From: Apophysomyces variabilis
Lineage: Eukaryota > Mucoromycota > Mucoromycetes > Mucorales > Mucoraceae
Assembly (NCBI GenBank): GCA_002749535.1
Contig: MZZL01000408.1
Span: 1,541,465-1,605,464, forward strand
Length of the DNA: 64,000 bases
Direction of reading: 5' to 3'
Part shown: positions 14,711 to 28,195 of the stretch, in pieces
Layout: each line of letters opens with the position of its first letter
How positions within the stretch are numbered: the stretch's first letter is position 1
Notes under the pieces: generated by a model
The model's input: only the letters and a program-made list of their open reading frames with translations
Told to the model about the DNA's origin: nothing
The model's database searches: none
Made by a program: the position numbers and the translations under genes

Positions 14711-17134
14711 ATGCATCCCAAGAAGAGCATTAAAAAGAAGAACGATGAAAGACCAACTGGACCAATAACTACGGATTCCCGTTTTAAGCATATTCATAAT
14801 GATCCTCGTTTCCTTCGACCGAAAAAGAAGGACATGAAGGTTGCAATCGACAAGCGATTCTCAGCAATGATGCATTCCAAAGAATTTGGCAGCGGACGTA
14901 AGTTCGGTTATTACGAAGATAAAGGATACTTATCATTTAGGTAGCCAAGGTTGACAAGTACGGCCGTAGACTTGAAGGAAATACAGCAGAGAAAGAAATG
15001 AAACGATTTTATCGTATTGAAGACGAGGAAGAGGAGGAGTACTCAGATGAGGAGGATAAATCGCTTGAACAGCTAGAAAAGGAACTTGCAGAAGATGAGG
15101 GTAATCTTGAAGACGAAGTATCGGATGAGGAAGAGTCTCCTGTCAGTAAGAAAGCTTATGATCCCATGCGAGGCAAAGGCGTGATTTCGTCGTCTGAGGA
15201 ATCTAGCTCTGACGAAGAGGAAGTTCAGGAAGAAGAGGAAGAAGAAGATGAAGAAGATAATCAACCAGTAAGTGAAGCGCTTATTCCCGAAGAAAGAAGA
15301 TTGTCTGTCTCACACACTATCAGCGCATCGCTGAGGGTGAAGAAACCCGTCGTTTAGCGGCTGTGAACATGGACTGGGATAAAATTAAGGCTGTCGATAT
15401 CTTGAAGGTTATGAATACGTTCAAGCCTGCCAATTCAGTGGTGAAAAGCGTAAGCATTTATCCTTCTGAATTTGGCAAGGAACGACTCGCAAAAGAGGAT
15501 ATGGAGGGCCCACCACGCGAAATTTTTAGAGATCGAAAGGAGAAGGATAATGAGTCAGATGAGGAAGAGATCACTGAAGATTCTATCATTAAAAACCAAG
15601 TGGAAGAAGGTGACGGCGCGGAATTTGATCAAGAGGCATTACGTAATTATCAGAGAGAAAGACTTCGGTAAGCCGGTTTAGATATAATCTATCATAAAAA
15701 TTAGTCAAGTAACCAAGCCTTTCAGATATTATTATGCAGTTATTGAATGTGACACAGCAGCAACAGCCAAAGCGATATACAAGGCTTGCGATGGCTCTGA
15801 GTATGAGAGCAGTGCTAATTTTTTCGATTTGCGTTATATACCCGATGACATGACTTTTGACGATGAGCCAAAGGAGACGGCAACTACAGCTCCGGAGAAC
15901 TATAAGCCTACTAATTTTGTTACTGAGGTAACTTTGTTGGTTTTCTATTCTCAACTTACTGATCGTTTTTCTTAGGCTCTACAACATAGTAAAGTTAAAC
16001 TGACATGGGATCAGGATGATCCGGATCGTATTCAACTTACCCGACGGGAATTTACCGAAGATGACCTTAAAGACCTGGACTTTGACGCATATCTTGCTTC
16101 CTCTTCTGAGGACGAATCTGAGGATGAGTCTGTGGATGCTCTTCGTGAAAAATATCGAAAGCTACTTGCTGGCTCTAACGGTGAATCTGCGTTTGATAAT
16201 AAGCAAGGTGAAGCTGATGATGATGAAGAGGGGGATATGGAAATTTCGTTCACTCCTGGTCTGAGCGAAAAGGCCGGTGCCGCGGTTCAGAGCAGACTTA
16301 ACAACGAGGAAGAAGAACACCAAGAAACCACGATTGAAAAGTACATGCGAAAGCAGCGAGAGAAGAGAAAAGCTAGAAAGGAAAAACGAATGAACACTCA
16401 GAATGCAAAGGCAGCTGATGATGATTCAGAAGTTGATGAAGAAATGGCCAATGATCCCTACTTTAAGGAGACGCTCCAAGAAATGGAAGCTGAAGGCATG
16501 GCAGCAACTGACGGTAAGGATGACAGTGGTATTTAATGGTCGATCTTGACGACTCTACGTTAGGCGGCAAAGCAAAGGCGGGCAAGAAGAAGAATAAAAA
16601 GAAATCTAAAGAAGAGCGGGAAGAGCAGAGACGACAACGGGCTGAGCTGGAGCTTCTTGTGGATGATGATGGCAAAGGCGAGGGTTTCAATATGAAGGAA
16701 GTGCTTAAGCGCGAAAAGATGGAAAAGAAGGGCAAGAAAGGAAAGAAGGGAAAGAAGATGGATTTGCCAGAGGATGATTTCGAAATTGACGTGAAAGATC
16801 CACGTTTTGCAGCTGTGACAGAATCCCATCACTTTGCCATTGATCCCACCAACCCTCAGTTTAAGAAGACGAAATCAATGAAGAAGTTATTAGAAGCACG
16901 ACATCAGAAGATGAAAGATAGTAAAGCCGATACTGATACTTGGAGTAAGGAATCCAAAGCAAAGGTAGGGTAATACGCGATTTTTATTTATGTTGCTCAC
17001 TTTTTATGGTGAAGGTGCTGGACGAGAAAACGGGAAGTAAGCCAAAGGATGGATCATTGTCAAAGCTTGTGGATTCCGTAAAGCGAAAGGGAGCATTATC
17101 GCAGCCCAAACTAGGCAAACGCCAAAAGTTGTAG
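14711..17134 (+). CDS. Esf1 nucleolar pre-rRNA processing protein
   Basis: Esf1 acts in the nucleolus in 18S rRNA maturation. The order of conserved blocks matches the family: DSRFKHIHNDPRF near the start, VDKYGRRLEG, acidic E/D runs, AAVNMDWDKIKAVDIL, YPSEFGKERLAKEDMEGPP, ALRNYQRERLRYYYAVIECD, AIYKACDGSEYESSANFFDL, ALQHSKVKLTWD, then EELEL-like (RAELELLVDDDG), DPRFAAVTESHHFAIDPTNP, and a lysine-rich tail. There are about seven short introns. The one at about 16515-16563 removes a stop-containing stretch. I chose the ATG before HPKKSIKKK because the conserved part begins just after it. An in-frame ATG at 14666 would add 15 less typical residues. Confidence 0.93.
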
Positions 17135-17322
17135 ATTATCTTGTAATATAGAACCATTGCAGCATTTTCATTAGCACTTTGAACGTAAAAATAAAAAATG
17201 CATCACTTTAACTAGACATTGTCTATGTCTCTAACCTTAGCTTTGGCGTCGAATTAGACAGAGCAAGCAAACTTGTTTTCAAGCTCAGACCTCAGTATGT
17301 CCGTGTCTTTTCTCTGATTCCC

Positions 17323-17334
17323 GAAAACTTTTTC
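17323..17334 (+). promoter_or_regulatory. RRPE-like motif upstream of the eEF1A methyltransferase
   Basis: GAAAACTTTTTC lies about 20 bases before the start codon, within a T- and C-rich leader. It is near-identical to the motifs before ESF1 and DRS1. Confidence 0.4.
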
Positions 17335-17352
17335 CTTCGTCTTTCTACGATC

Positions 17353-18246
17353 ATGGTCCAATCTACCTCATTACAAGTGGTGCCTGATGATCCAACCGCT
17401 TATAAAACCAAAGAATACTGGGAGGCGAGATACAAACAGTGAGATCAACCAAAGCACGTTATATGGCCCGAAGTTCATGAAGATTTGGTACAGGGAGAAT
17501 CCTGATGTCACTTTTGACTGGTTTAAGACGTATGAGGAGTTGAGGCCGCTATTAAACAAAATGATCCCAGATAAACAGGCATCCGTATTAATCCTTGGAT
17601 GCGGCAATTCAAGTAAGAATGAGCGGCTTGGATTTTACTGAATGCTGTATCTCATTTTTCTATGAAAGCTTTGGGCGAAGACATGTACAAAGATGGTTAT
17701 AAAAATATCACCAACATTGATTATTCTGCTACGGTGATCGAAAATATGAAGCAGCGTTGTAGCCATCAGCCTGAAATGAAATGTGAGTACCACTATATAC
17801 GATCTTTTGGTTAAAAATACCCCAACAATTCTTCAGGGATGGAAATGGATATTCGTGATCTTCGTTTCGAGGATGAATCGTTTGATGTAGTTATTGACAA
17901 AGGTAATTCTGATTTATATCACAGATATGTCTTTCCAACAGATATCTCTGACAGTTTGTTATTAGGAACGATGGATGCATTGATGTGTGACCGTGGTGAC
18001 GTCTGGGATCCGTCGGAGGAGTTAATCGCTGATGTCAAAGGCGAAGTGGACGAAGTTGAACGCGTTCTGAAAGTTGGAGGTGTTTTTCTTTATATCACCT
18101 TTGGGCAACCTCATTTCCGTAAACGGCATCTTGTCAGAGATTGTTGGGAGATAACTGTCACAACCATGGGCGATGCATTCCATTACTTTTTCTATTCTAT
18201 GCAGAAAAACAAGCCATCTGTTCGACAATCTTCTTCTTCTTCTTAA
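17353..18246 (+). CDS. eEF1A lysine methyltransferase 4-like (METTL13/EEF1AKMT4 family)
   Basis: This is a small SAM-dependent methyltransferase. The first exon ends in KTKEYWEARYKQ, matching the family YW..RY signature. After a 55-base intron (17439-17493) come TFDWFKTYEEL, the SAM-binding motif VLILGCGNSS, NIDYSATVIENM (acidic end of strand 2), DIRDLRFEDESFDVVIDKG, TMDALMCDRGDVWD, and VERVLKVGGVFLYITFGQP. The intron at about 17905-17964 splits the KG-TMDAL junction, as conservation requires. The human relative methylates a lysine of elongation factor eEF1A. The exact lysine here is not known. It starts about 220 bases after ESF1 ends and has a GAAAACTTTTTC box just upstream. It is about 230 residues and ends in a serine run. 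Confidence 0.8.
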
Positions 18247-18553
18247 TTGAAACTAGGTACAGCAATATACATAGACTAGGTACATTTTTTGCAAGTTTTG
18301 ATTCCAAGAATAAAGCCAAAACAAAAACAAGCATAGGGAGGACAGCAGAATGCCTGTGCAGAACTTGTGGGACACTAAGTTCGCACTTGCACTAAGATCA
18401 TCCTTCTCTGTGAAGGCAACAGTATACTGTATCCGGTTTTGCTTCGACAAATAGAATGAACCGCTTTTTGCTATCACATTGCGAATTATTTTGTATGATG
18501 AAGAGGTTTACTAAATCGCACTATGAATTCAAAGGTTGTTTGAACGTTGGCTC
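18247..18553. other. Spacer before the ligase gene
   Basis: About 300 bases with no coding signal, presumably terminator and promoter sequence. No clear TATA box was recognised. Confidence 0.4.
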
Positions 18554-20245
18554 ATGCCATTTCATGTACTGTATGCTGATGGAAACACCTCAGTAATTGA
18601 AACTCCGTTTTCTCCAAAAGCGGTCCCTGTTAAATCACCCCAAACCGCCTACGGTATGCTGAAGACATTTTGGTTTTCTCGTACAGCAAACCTAAAAGCA
18701 AAATGGATAAGCTCACGTATAACTGTACAGCCCTTTTATCCTTTCGCCAGACAATACTCGGCACTGGTAAATTCAGTAGCCAAATCACCTGATCAGCAAT
18801 TACAGCAGCTGCACGAATTGGGTACAGCACTTAATAAGACAACCAGTATCCTTGAAAGGCACGCTGTAATTCTTGAATACCCCTGCTGTCATTCTATCCT
18901 AAGACGCATTTATGATCCGCATTTACGCCACCATATCACGTCCAAACGAATGCTTGCTTATCTGGAACAACAGAAAATCAACACTACCCCGGCTAATAGC
19001 TTGATCGAGTTACTGGATGCCTTGTCGTCACGACAAATCACAGGAAATGCTGCGTTGGACGCTGCAGCTGCTTTTTATACCAATCACTGCAAGACTGACA
19101 TCCAGCGGCAGATGTTTTGTCGTGTTCTTGATCGAAATTTGAAGGTTGGTGTCTCTGTCCGGACAGTCTGCAAGATCTTAAAACATGTGGATGAGCCAAA
19201 GACTAGCGAGACCGATAATTCGTTTTTCCATGTCTCGCTGGCGAACACCTTGCGTCCTGGTTGCGAACACAAATTGTGGGATTCGAAATCATACGATCAT
19301 GGTGATTGGTATGTCTCTCGCAAATTGGATGGCGTACGTTGTATAGCATTTGTGAAACAAGGTGATATCCGGTTCTATTCCCGTACCGGACGAATGATAA
19401 AATCCTTGCAGAAAGTAGAAGAGGCTATTCGCAGTCGTCTGACAGGAAATCAGCAAAACTTTGTCTTGGATGGTGAAATCTGCATTTACGATAACGGATC
19501 TACAGAAAACTTTTTGGCTGTAAACCGACAGATACGCATGAAAGATCGACCAATGGCAAACCCAGTTTATGAAGTATTTGACTACATTAGTATTGATGGT
19601 TTTACGACTGGAAAAGACCCTACTACATTTGCAGAAAGACAACGACAGCTAGCTGCATTTATTCAGAAACCGCAACCTCACCTAAGAGCAGTGGAGCAAA
19701 CCAAAGTAAGATCGGTAACAGAGTTGCTCCACATGAAGGAACAAGCGATCCTAAATGGCTGGGAAGGGCTTATTGTACGGAATAATGTATTTTACAAGGG
19801 CAAGCGCAGGTAAGGAGAAAACGTATTTTATATATTGCAGCTTTGTATCAACGCAGAAGATTTAGTCGTGATATGCTCAAGATCAAAGAGTGGGAGGATG
19901 CTGAATATCTTGTGAAAGACATTGAAACTGGTTTAATGCGGATGCCCGATACTGGGGAGGATAAAAGAGTGATGACGAGCGTACTGATAGAACATAAAGG
20001 TCGGTAATGATAGTGATCGATATCCTAACTAACAGGGAAATTGGGATACTGCAGGTAATGCCGTCAGTGTAGGATCTGGTTTCACCTTGCCTCAGCGGAT
20101 TCAGTATGCTGAAGTCCCTGATCGTATCATCGGCAAACCTATTACTGTACGCTACTTTTCTGAATCCATTACAGAGAACGGAGCACGCTCTCTCCGCTTT
20201 CCTTCTGTGAAGGCTGTATATGAAGAAGGAAAGCGAGATATCTAA
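18554..20245 (+). CDS. ATP-dependent DNA ligase, T4-like architecture
   Basis: It seals nicks through a ligase-adenylate intermediate. The core has KLDGVR (motif I, the adenylated Lys), SRTGR (III region start), LDGEICIYD (III), YEVFDY (IIIa), EGLIVRNN (IV) and DMLKIKEW (V). A C-terminal OB part contains NAVSVGSGFT. Ahead of the core lies an alpha-helical domain with SRQITGNAALDAAAAF and FCRVLDRNLKVGVSV, which matches the T4-phage type of ligase and not LIG1, LIG3 or LIG4. Introns are 19810-19856 and 20000-20054. The longest ATG start is 18554. An in-frame ATG at 18656 begins a 40-residue stretch rich in R, K, S and aromatics without acidic residues, which looks like a mitochondrial presequence and may be the true start. 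Motif order and completeness suggest an active enzyme. Confidence 0.85.
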
Positions 20246-20683
20246 ATATCCTCTTCTTCACTGCAGGGCTACAACATGTTGAAGAGTGGTAACAGTACTG
20301 TACACAACTTCCTTTCCTCCACTTTAAGATTTTCGCAAGATGCCTGATCTTATGGAGACTTGCTTTTACAGACAACTTTTGTCTGCAGTATACGTATACA
20401 ATTTGTTTGTAAATAAAAATAAGCAACGTGTTGGACCGTATCGATCCATATGTTGACTATCGTCTGTTCTCTTGCATCAAGTTTAGACTCTTTCCGATAT
20501 TTTATCTGAACATATTCCCAAAAGGCTTCTATCTGGATATGTCCTATGAGCACAACATTCCCTTGAGATGCCACTTCGATGTGAGTGGCTTATATTTCTT
20601 TTATGGTGTCCGGAATAAAACATCCATTCCCCGTAAATGGGCGAGCCAGAATATCCAGAAAGAAAAAAACCTTGCTTTTAATT
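20246..20683. other. Spacer between ligase and RRP8
   Basis: No gene is supported. The open frame running through 20428-20748 is a chance extension with no family signature. Confidence 0.4.
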
Positions 20684-22358
20684 ATGCAACCCCTTTTCGA
20701 AGCGTCTGGCTGGTCCCTACCATCCACCATAGCAGCCCAAGCAAATGAAAATCCACCGAAGCATAAGACAGACAAAGTAGCCAGCAATGAGATCGCTATT
20801 ACCCGAGAAGCAGATCAACTCCAAGCACAGATCACGAAATTACACCAGCCTTCCAATAAGAAGAATAAGAATAAGAAGCGTGCTATTTCACAGGAAGAAT
20901 CGGGAAATGACAAGCTTTCTAAAAAGGCAAAACTTAATTCGGGAAAGAGCAATGACAACAGCACGAAACAGGCTGCACAGCAGAAGACAGAACAGGCAAA
21001 CAACAAAAAGGAGAACGTGAACAAAAAACAAAAGGCTACAGCGCGGGGCAATCAACCCTCGGAGAAAGTACAAAAGCAGGTCTCCAAGAAGCAGGACATG
21101 AAAGCTCAGCAACAAAGTGTGGAGAAGGTTGATAAGCACAGCGAATCTGTCCATAGCCCGCAAAAGGCAAAGAAGTTATTAAATGCACAGCAAAAAGGAA
21201 AACTGCAAGCGGTAAGCGATGATCGAGATAAGACTCTTATTTATTTACCATACACGTTGAAAACATAGCTGCTTGCAAAGAGTAAAACCGGTTTAGAAGC
21301 GGTGCCAGAGTCTGTGTCATCAAGCAAATCCTCATCCAATTTAACTCCTCTGCAGCAAAAAATGAAAGAGAAGCTTTCAGGAGCACGCTTTCGTTGGTTG
21401 AATGAGCAGCTATATACAACCAAAGGCGACCAATCTTTCAAGCTGTTCCAAGAAAAGCCAGAATTATTCGACGAGGTAAATAAATACCAACCTGATCCAA
21501 ACCTAAACGCATTTGCTAAAAATTTCTATTTCTTCCCAGTACCATGAGGGATTTCGACATCAAGTTGAATCCTGGCCAGTGAATCCGGTAGATGTCATTA
21601 TTAAACAACTAAGAAAGCAGCCAAAAGGCACTATAATTGTGGATCTTGGATGCGGAGACGCGAAAATTGCACATACTTTGACCAAACAAAAAGTACTGAG
21701 TTACGACATGATTGCTAAGAATGATAAAGTGATTGCATGCGATATAGCAAAGGTAAGGAAACCCAAAGAATAGTTTCCCATAGCTGAATGCCATGGTTAG
21801 CTGCCGTTACCATCCAATTACGCAGATATTGCGGTCTTTTCTCTTTCGTTAATGGGCACAAACTATTTGGATTTCTTAAAGGAGGCCTATCGTGTGCTGA
21901 AAGTCGGGTAAACTCAGCACTCTATCTATTCCATTTTGCCAGCTTACTTACAGTGTTAAATTCGTATCCATATATATATGTAGAGGTGAATTGAAAATCG
22001 CTGAAGTAGTGAGTCGTTTTAGCGATGTGGATGCTTTCGTGAGTCTTCTGGAAAGACTGGGTTTTGCGTTTATGCGCAAGGTAAACAGAATCTTAACTTT
22101 ACTGGCGTCCAAAATTTAAACGAATAACCGCCCTTTGTTTGGATTCATTAGGAGGATGACAATAAGATGTTTATCATGTTGTACTTTATAAAGCAGGGTC
22201 AAGAAGAAGGAGACGAAATAGAAGAGGAGATGTTGGAAGGTCTGAGCAAATCACAGAAACGAGCATTGAAGAAAGGCGCCGGAATACGTACACCCATTGC
22301 AAAGTTGCAGAAGGAGGCGCAAAAGTTATTGAAGCCATGTGTATACAAGAAACGTTGA
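20684..22358 (+). CDS. Rrp8 rRNA (m1A) methyltransferase
   Basis: Rrp8 methylates an adenine (N1) in the large-subunit rRNA in the nucleolus. The N-terminal third is a long lysine/glutamine-rich, disordered segment. The catalytic part follows in the family order: [44 protein letters not shown] (SAM motif I), VIACDIAK, then [49 protein letters not shown] and a basic tail. Five introns were placed by eye; the first donor follows GKLQA and each junction restores the conserved run. I start at ATG 20684 ([10 protein letters not shown]). Open frame extending 5' of it begins without an ATG. About 450 residues. Confidence 0.93.
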
Positions 22359-22786
22359 AAACCAGTCTTAAAACGATGCAGTAGCATGCTAATGTTAAAT
22401 ATAAAGCGCAACAATTAGCCTCACGTTGACGGCATAGGGAACTTGGTTTTTTTTTGGGGGGGGATATGGTCGACCAAATATAACAGGGATCATAAGGCCT
22501 CTACACTGACTTCGCCTTTGCCTTCGACTCTGTGCTTCTGGAAAGACCTCTTAGGTGCATCTGAGTATAATTTGAAGGATCTTGAAAGACAGGCGATTAA
22601 GTGCGGTATAGATGACTATGGATAATAAGAAAAATATCAAGAAGTTCATAAACAATTGAAGTAGCAATAGCTGTGGAAATTAACAATGAAGACTTCCTCC
22701 TTCGGGTTATATTTTCTGTTTATGTAAAAAAAAATAGGAGGTGTTGAATGGAATAAAGATATACTTAAGATATTAAGCACGTAGAA
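22359..22786. other. Convergent spacer RRP8/RSP5
   Basis: Both flanking genes end here, so it should hold two 3' ends. It has a T9-G8 homopolymer pair near 22446-22465 and an A8 run near 22727. No gene is seen. Confidence 0.45.
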
Positions 22787-25849
<3,063 letters not shown>

Positions 25850-27549
25850 GCTTGTATAGGCGCAGTCTTCTTATAAACTTTGGTCGAATGTCAAGTGTTT
25901 TGTTGATTCGACGAAAATTGAACTGGTTGTTATTCTCTTTTTCAACGGAAAATGAAGCGTCTGTTTGAATCGTATACAAAATGAACGGGGCAACAGAGCT
26001 TTTTTTATGGAGATTGAAAAAAAAGATGAGAATAGCTTTGGTCTGAGTTGACCCACTAACCAATCACAAGTGGGAAATCTTTGAGAAACATTAGACGCTT
26101 CGAAATAAGAAAGCCAAGTATCCCGCCCAAACCGTCTATTTACTGACAAAGCAATGAAATTAGAGATGTCCAATCCCTCCGGATAAAGACATGGTTCACA
26201 CAATTGTTTACACGGATAATATTTTCGTACATTGTTCACCTTTGCATGGATTGGCTAAGTTGCCATATGTGGTACCTTCGCGGAGGCAGAAGAGTGAAAA
26301 AAAAAGAGCGAATGGGGGAATATTACTTCCAATGATGAATTTAGTCTGCTACCTTTGTTGGCACGATGTGCAATGTATTCACCATGGAGAAAAACTTTTT
26401 CTACGCTATTTGCAAGGAATGAACGCCCAATAATACTGGCTAATATCTGACCATAAAGAGTTGGGTCCGAAAGCTGCAAATTTCCTGTTCGCCAACAACT
26501 CTAAATATATTACAGTACACACAGAAAAGCTTGAGTAAAATGTTGTTTAATACTGATATAAAAGTCCGTATATTCCCAATACTGTCTATTAAACAATTTC
26601 TTACGCTACTCTAAATAAATTTTGCTTCCATGCAAGGATCAAGTTTGCGCTAAAAGGGATATAAATATGCGTCATTAGTAAATGGATTATGCGGGAAATA
26701 TATTTTACTTACCTCAACTTGGTCCTTCCGTGGACACAAAATTCATTCGAGCAGCGTAAAAAAAATATGTTCATGGTTAGTAAATGGAAAAATAGCTTGA
26801 GATCTTTTCTACTTACTCCCGAAGGGTATTTCCACGTAGTCGTGGGGACCGGCACCGCACCTGTTACCGGTGAAGGGGGAAGTGGTATGGAGCTGCCGAT
26901 CTTTTTTAGATAACGCACTACAGAGGACTTGAAGCGATGCAACACCTGGCGAGGACTTGGAAGCAGAAGATAATGAATGACACTGTGCATAAAATAGACA
27001 CCATTTCTTTTTCACTTACCTAGTGGAGTGCAGGGAGCTTACTCACACAACTAAGGTGGTTCGGGACAGAGGTCATGCAGGCTGAAGGATACAAAAGAGG
27101 GATATCAGTCATTCTGTACATGTAATCAATGCGAAGTACATACTGGGGATATTTTGGATAACAGAGCCAAAGAATTGAAAAGGTGTTGTCCCTTCGCGTT
27201 TAAATAGTACGTGATTACTGAAACCAAAAATCACAGTCATGGATAAGAAATCGATGGATATCTTATGGATGACAACAATTCAGAGATAAGACAACAATTC
27301 TCCCAAGAGTAAAAATGGACTCAGTTTGATAGAAGGTCTTGAACAGAATGGGACATCTGTAGAGGAAATAAACCCTCTTCGTTCGTTTCTGTACGTCATT
27401 GATGCTATCATATCCGTTTCTGTCAGTTATGGCATCAGAAGCTGTCAGGGCAATGGTACCCAATTCCGGTTCTGCCCAATTGTATTGCCTTATATTCCAC
27501 TTCTATTTTCCCTGAATATTGCTATGTTCTCCTTTTCTTCTATTATATC
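25850..27549. other. RSP5 upstream region
   Basis: There is no firm gene. The first few hundred bases should hold the RSP5 promoter and leader. A doubtful spliced ORF on the minus strand (26640-27020) is listed separately. A GC-richer patch at 26840-26890 contains short inverted ACCGG/CCGGT units. Confidence 0.4.
26640..27020 (-). CDS. Doubtful small spliced gene, possible mitochondrial protein
   Basis: On the minus strand three strong GTAAGT-type donors (about 27016, 26816 and 26714) are followed by CTAAC/CTAAT branch-like sites, and the last by a TTTTAG acceptor near 26652. The middle stretch reads like a mitochondrial presequence ending in RQLHTTSP, then a short mature part GPHDYVEIPFG. 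I could not join the pieces into one unbroken frame without a tiny or unlikely exon. It may be a small inner-membrane protein, a decayed gene or chance. Confidence 0.2.
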
Positions 27550-27905
27550 TTAACCTTTGTCTATTAGGCAATCACAAAAGATTGGATTGCCACGGAATAA
27601 ACGGTTATTATCTTGTCATGGATAATGTACCCATCCATACACCAGTCAAGATTAAGCAGTTGGTCAAAGAAAGGGGATACAAATGTCTCTATCTTCCTCT
27701 CTACTCTCCCTTTTTCAACCCAATAGAAGAGTTTTGGACCAAAGTGAAAGCTGGGGTAAGAAAGGAGCCCTTTCAAGTTGACGATAACCATCAAGAGCGT
27801 ATTGTTCAAGTAGCGCGAAAAGTAAAGCGCCCAGACTGTCAAGGTTGAATCAGACCCTCTGAAAGCTTTTTCGCTATATACAAAAATAGAGAACCACTTC
27901 TTTAA
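27550..27905 (+). pseudogene. Tc1/mariner-IS630-like transposase remnant
   Basis: Only the C-terminal part of a DDE transposase remains. YYLVMDNVPIH carries the second catalytic Asp, RGYKCLYLPLYSPFFNPIEE carries the third acidic residue, and FWTKVKAGVR follows. The first catalytic Asp and the DNA-binding domain are absent upstream. The frame is stopped by TGA at 27846-27848, where relatives usually have Trp (TGG), and then continues in frame to TAA at 27903-27905. This is a dead fragment of a cut-and-paste element. Confidence 0.85.
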
Positions 27906-28145
27906 ATAAATTCGTCTTGCTGTGGTTTGAAATAAACTATCTCAGCAAATAGTGAACATGGACACGACTATAGGCAAAGAAGGGTAGTCTGACCGCAAAT
28001 ATTTTCATCCAATCATGCAAAAGCATTTTTGGATTCCGCAAAACCTTGAATCCCAGTCCGCCATGCAGCAAAAAGATTCCCGATTCTTTTGGTTAAGACC
28101 ACTTATCGCACGTAAAAAAAGCTGTCACAAATCCAACCTCTTCTC

Positions 28146-28156
28146 GAAAAGTTTTC
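28146..28156 (+). promoter_or_regulatory. RRPE-like motif upstream of DRS1
   Basis: GAAAAGTTTTC is an 11-base near-palindrome about 40 bases before the DRS1 start. It resembles the motifs before ESF1 and the eEF1A methyltransferase. Confidence 0.4.
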
Positions 28157-28195
28157 TCCACTTTTGGTTGATCCTGTACCAACTGGACCTGGAAA

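Noticed and set aside
16536..16563. Coding extension LDDSTL before the next ESF1 exon
   Set aside because: The stretch 16515-16563 has GTAAG and TTAG ends, contains a stop in the upstream frame, and its removal joins conserved Esf1 sequence, so it is an intron.
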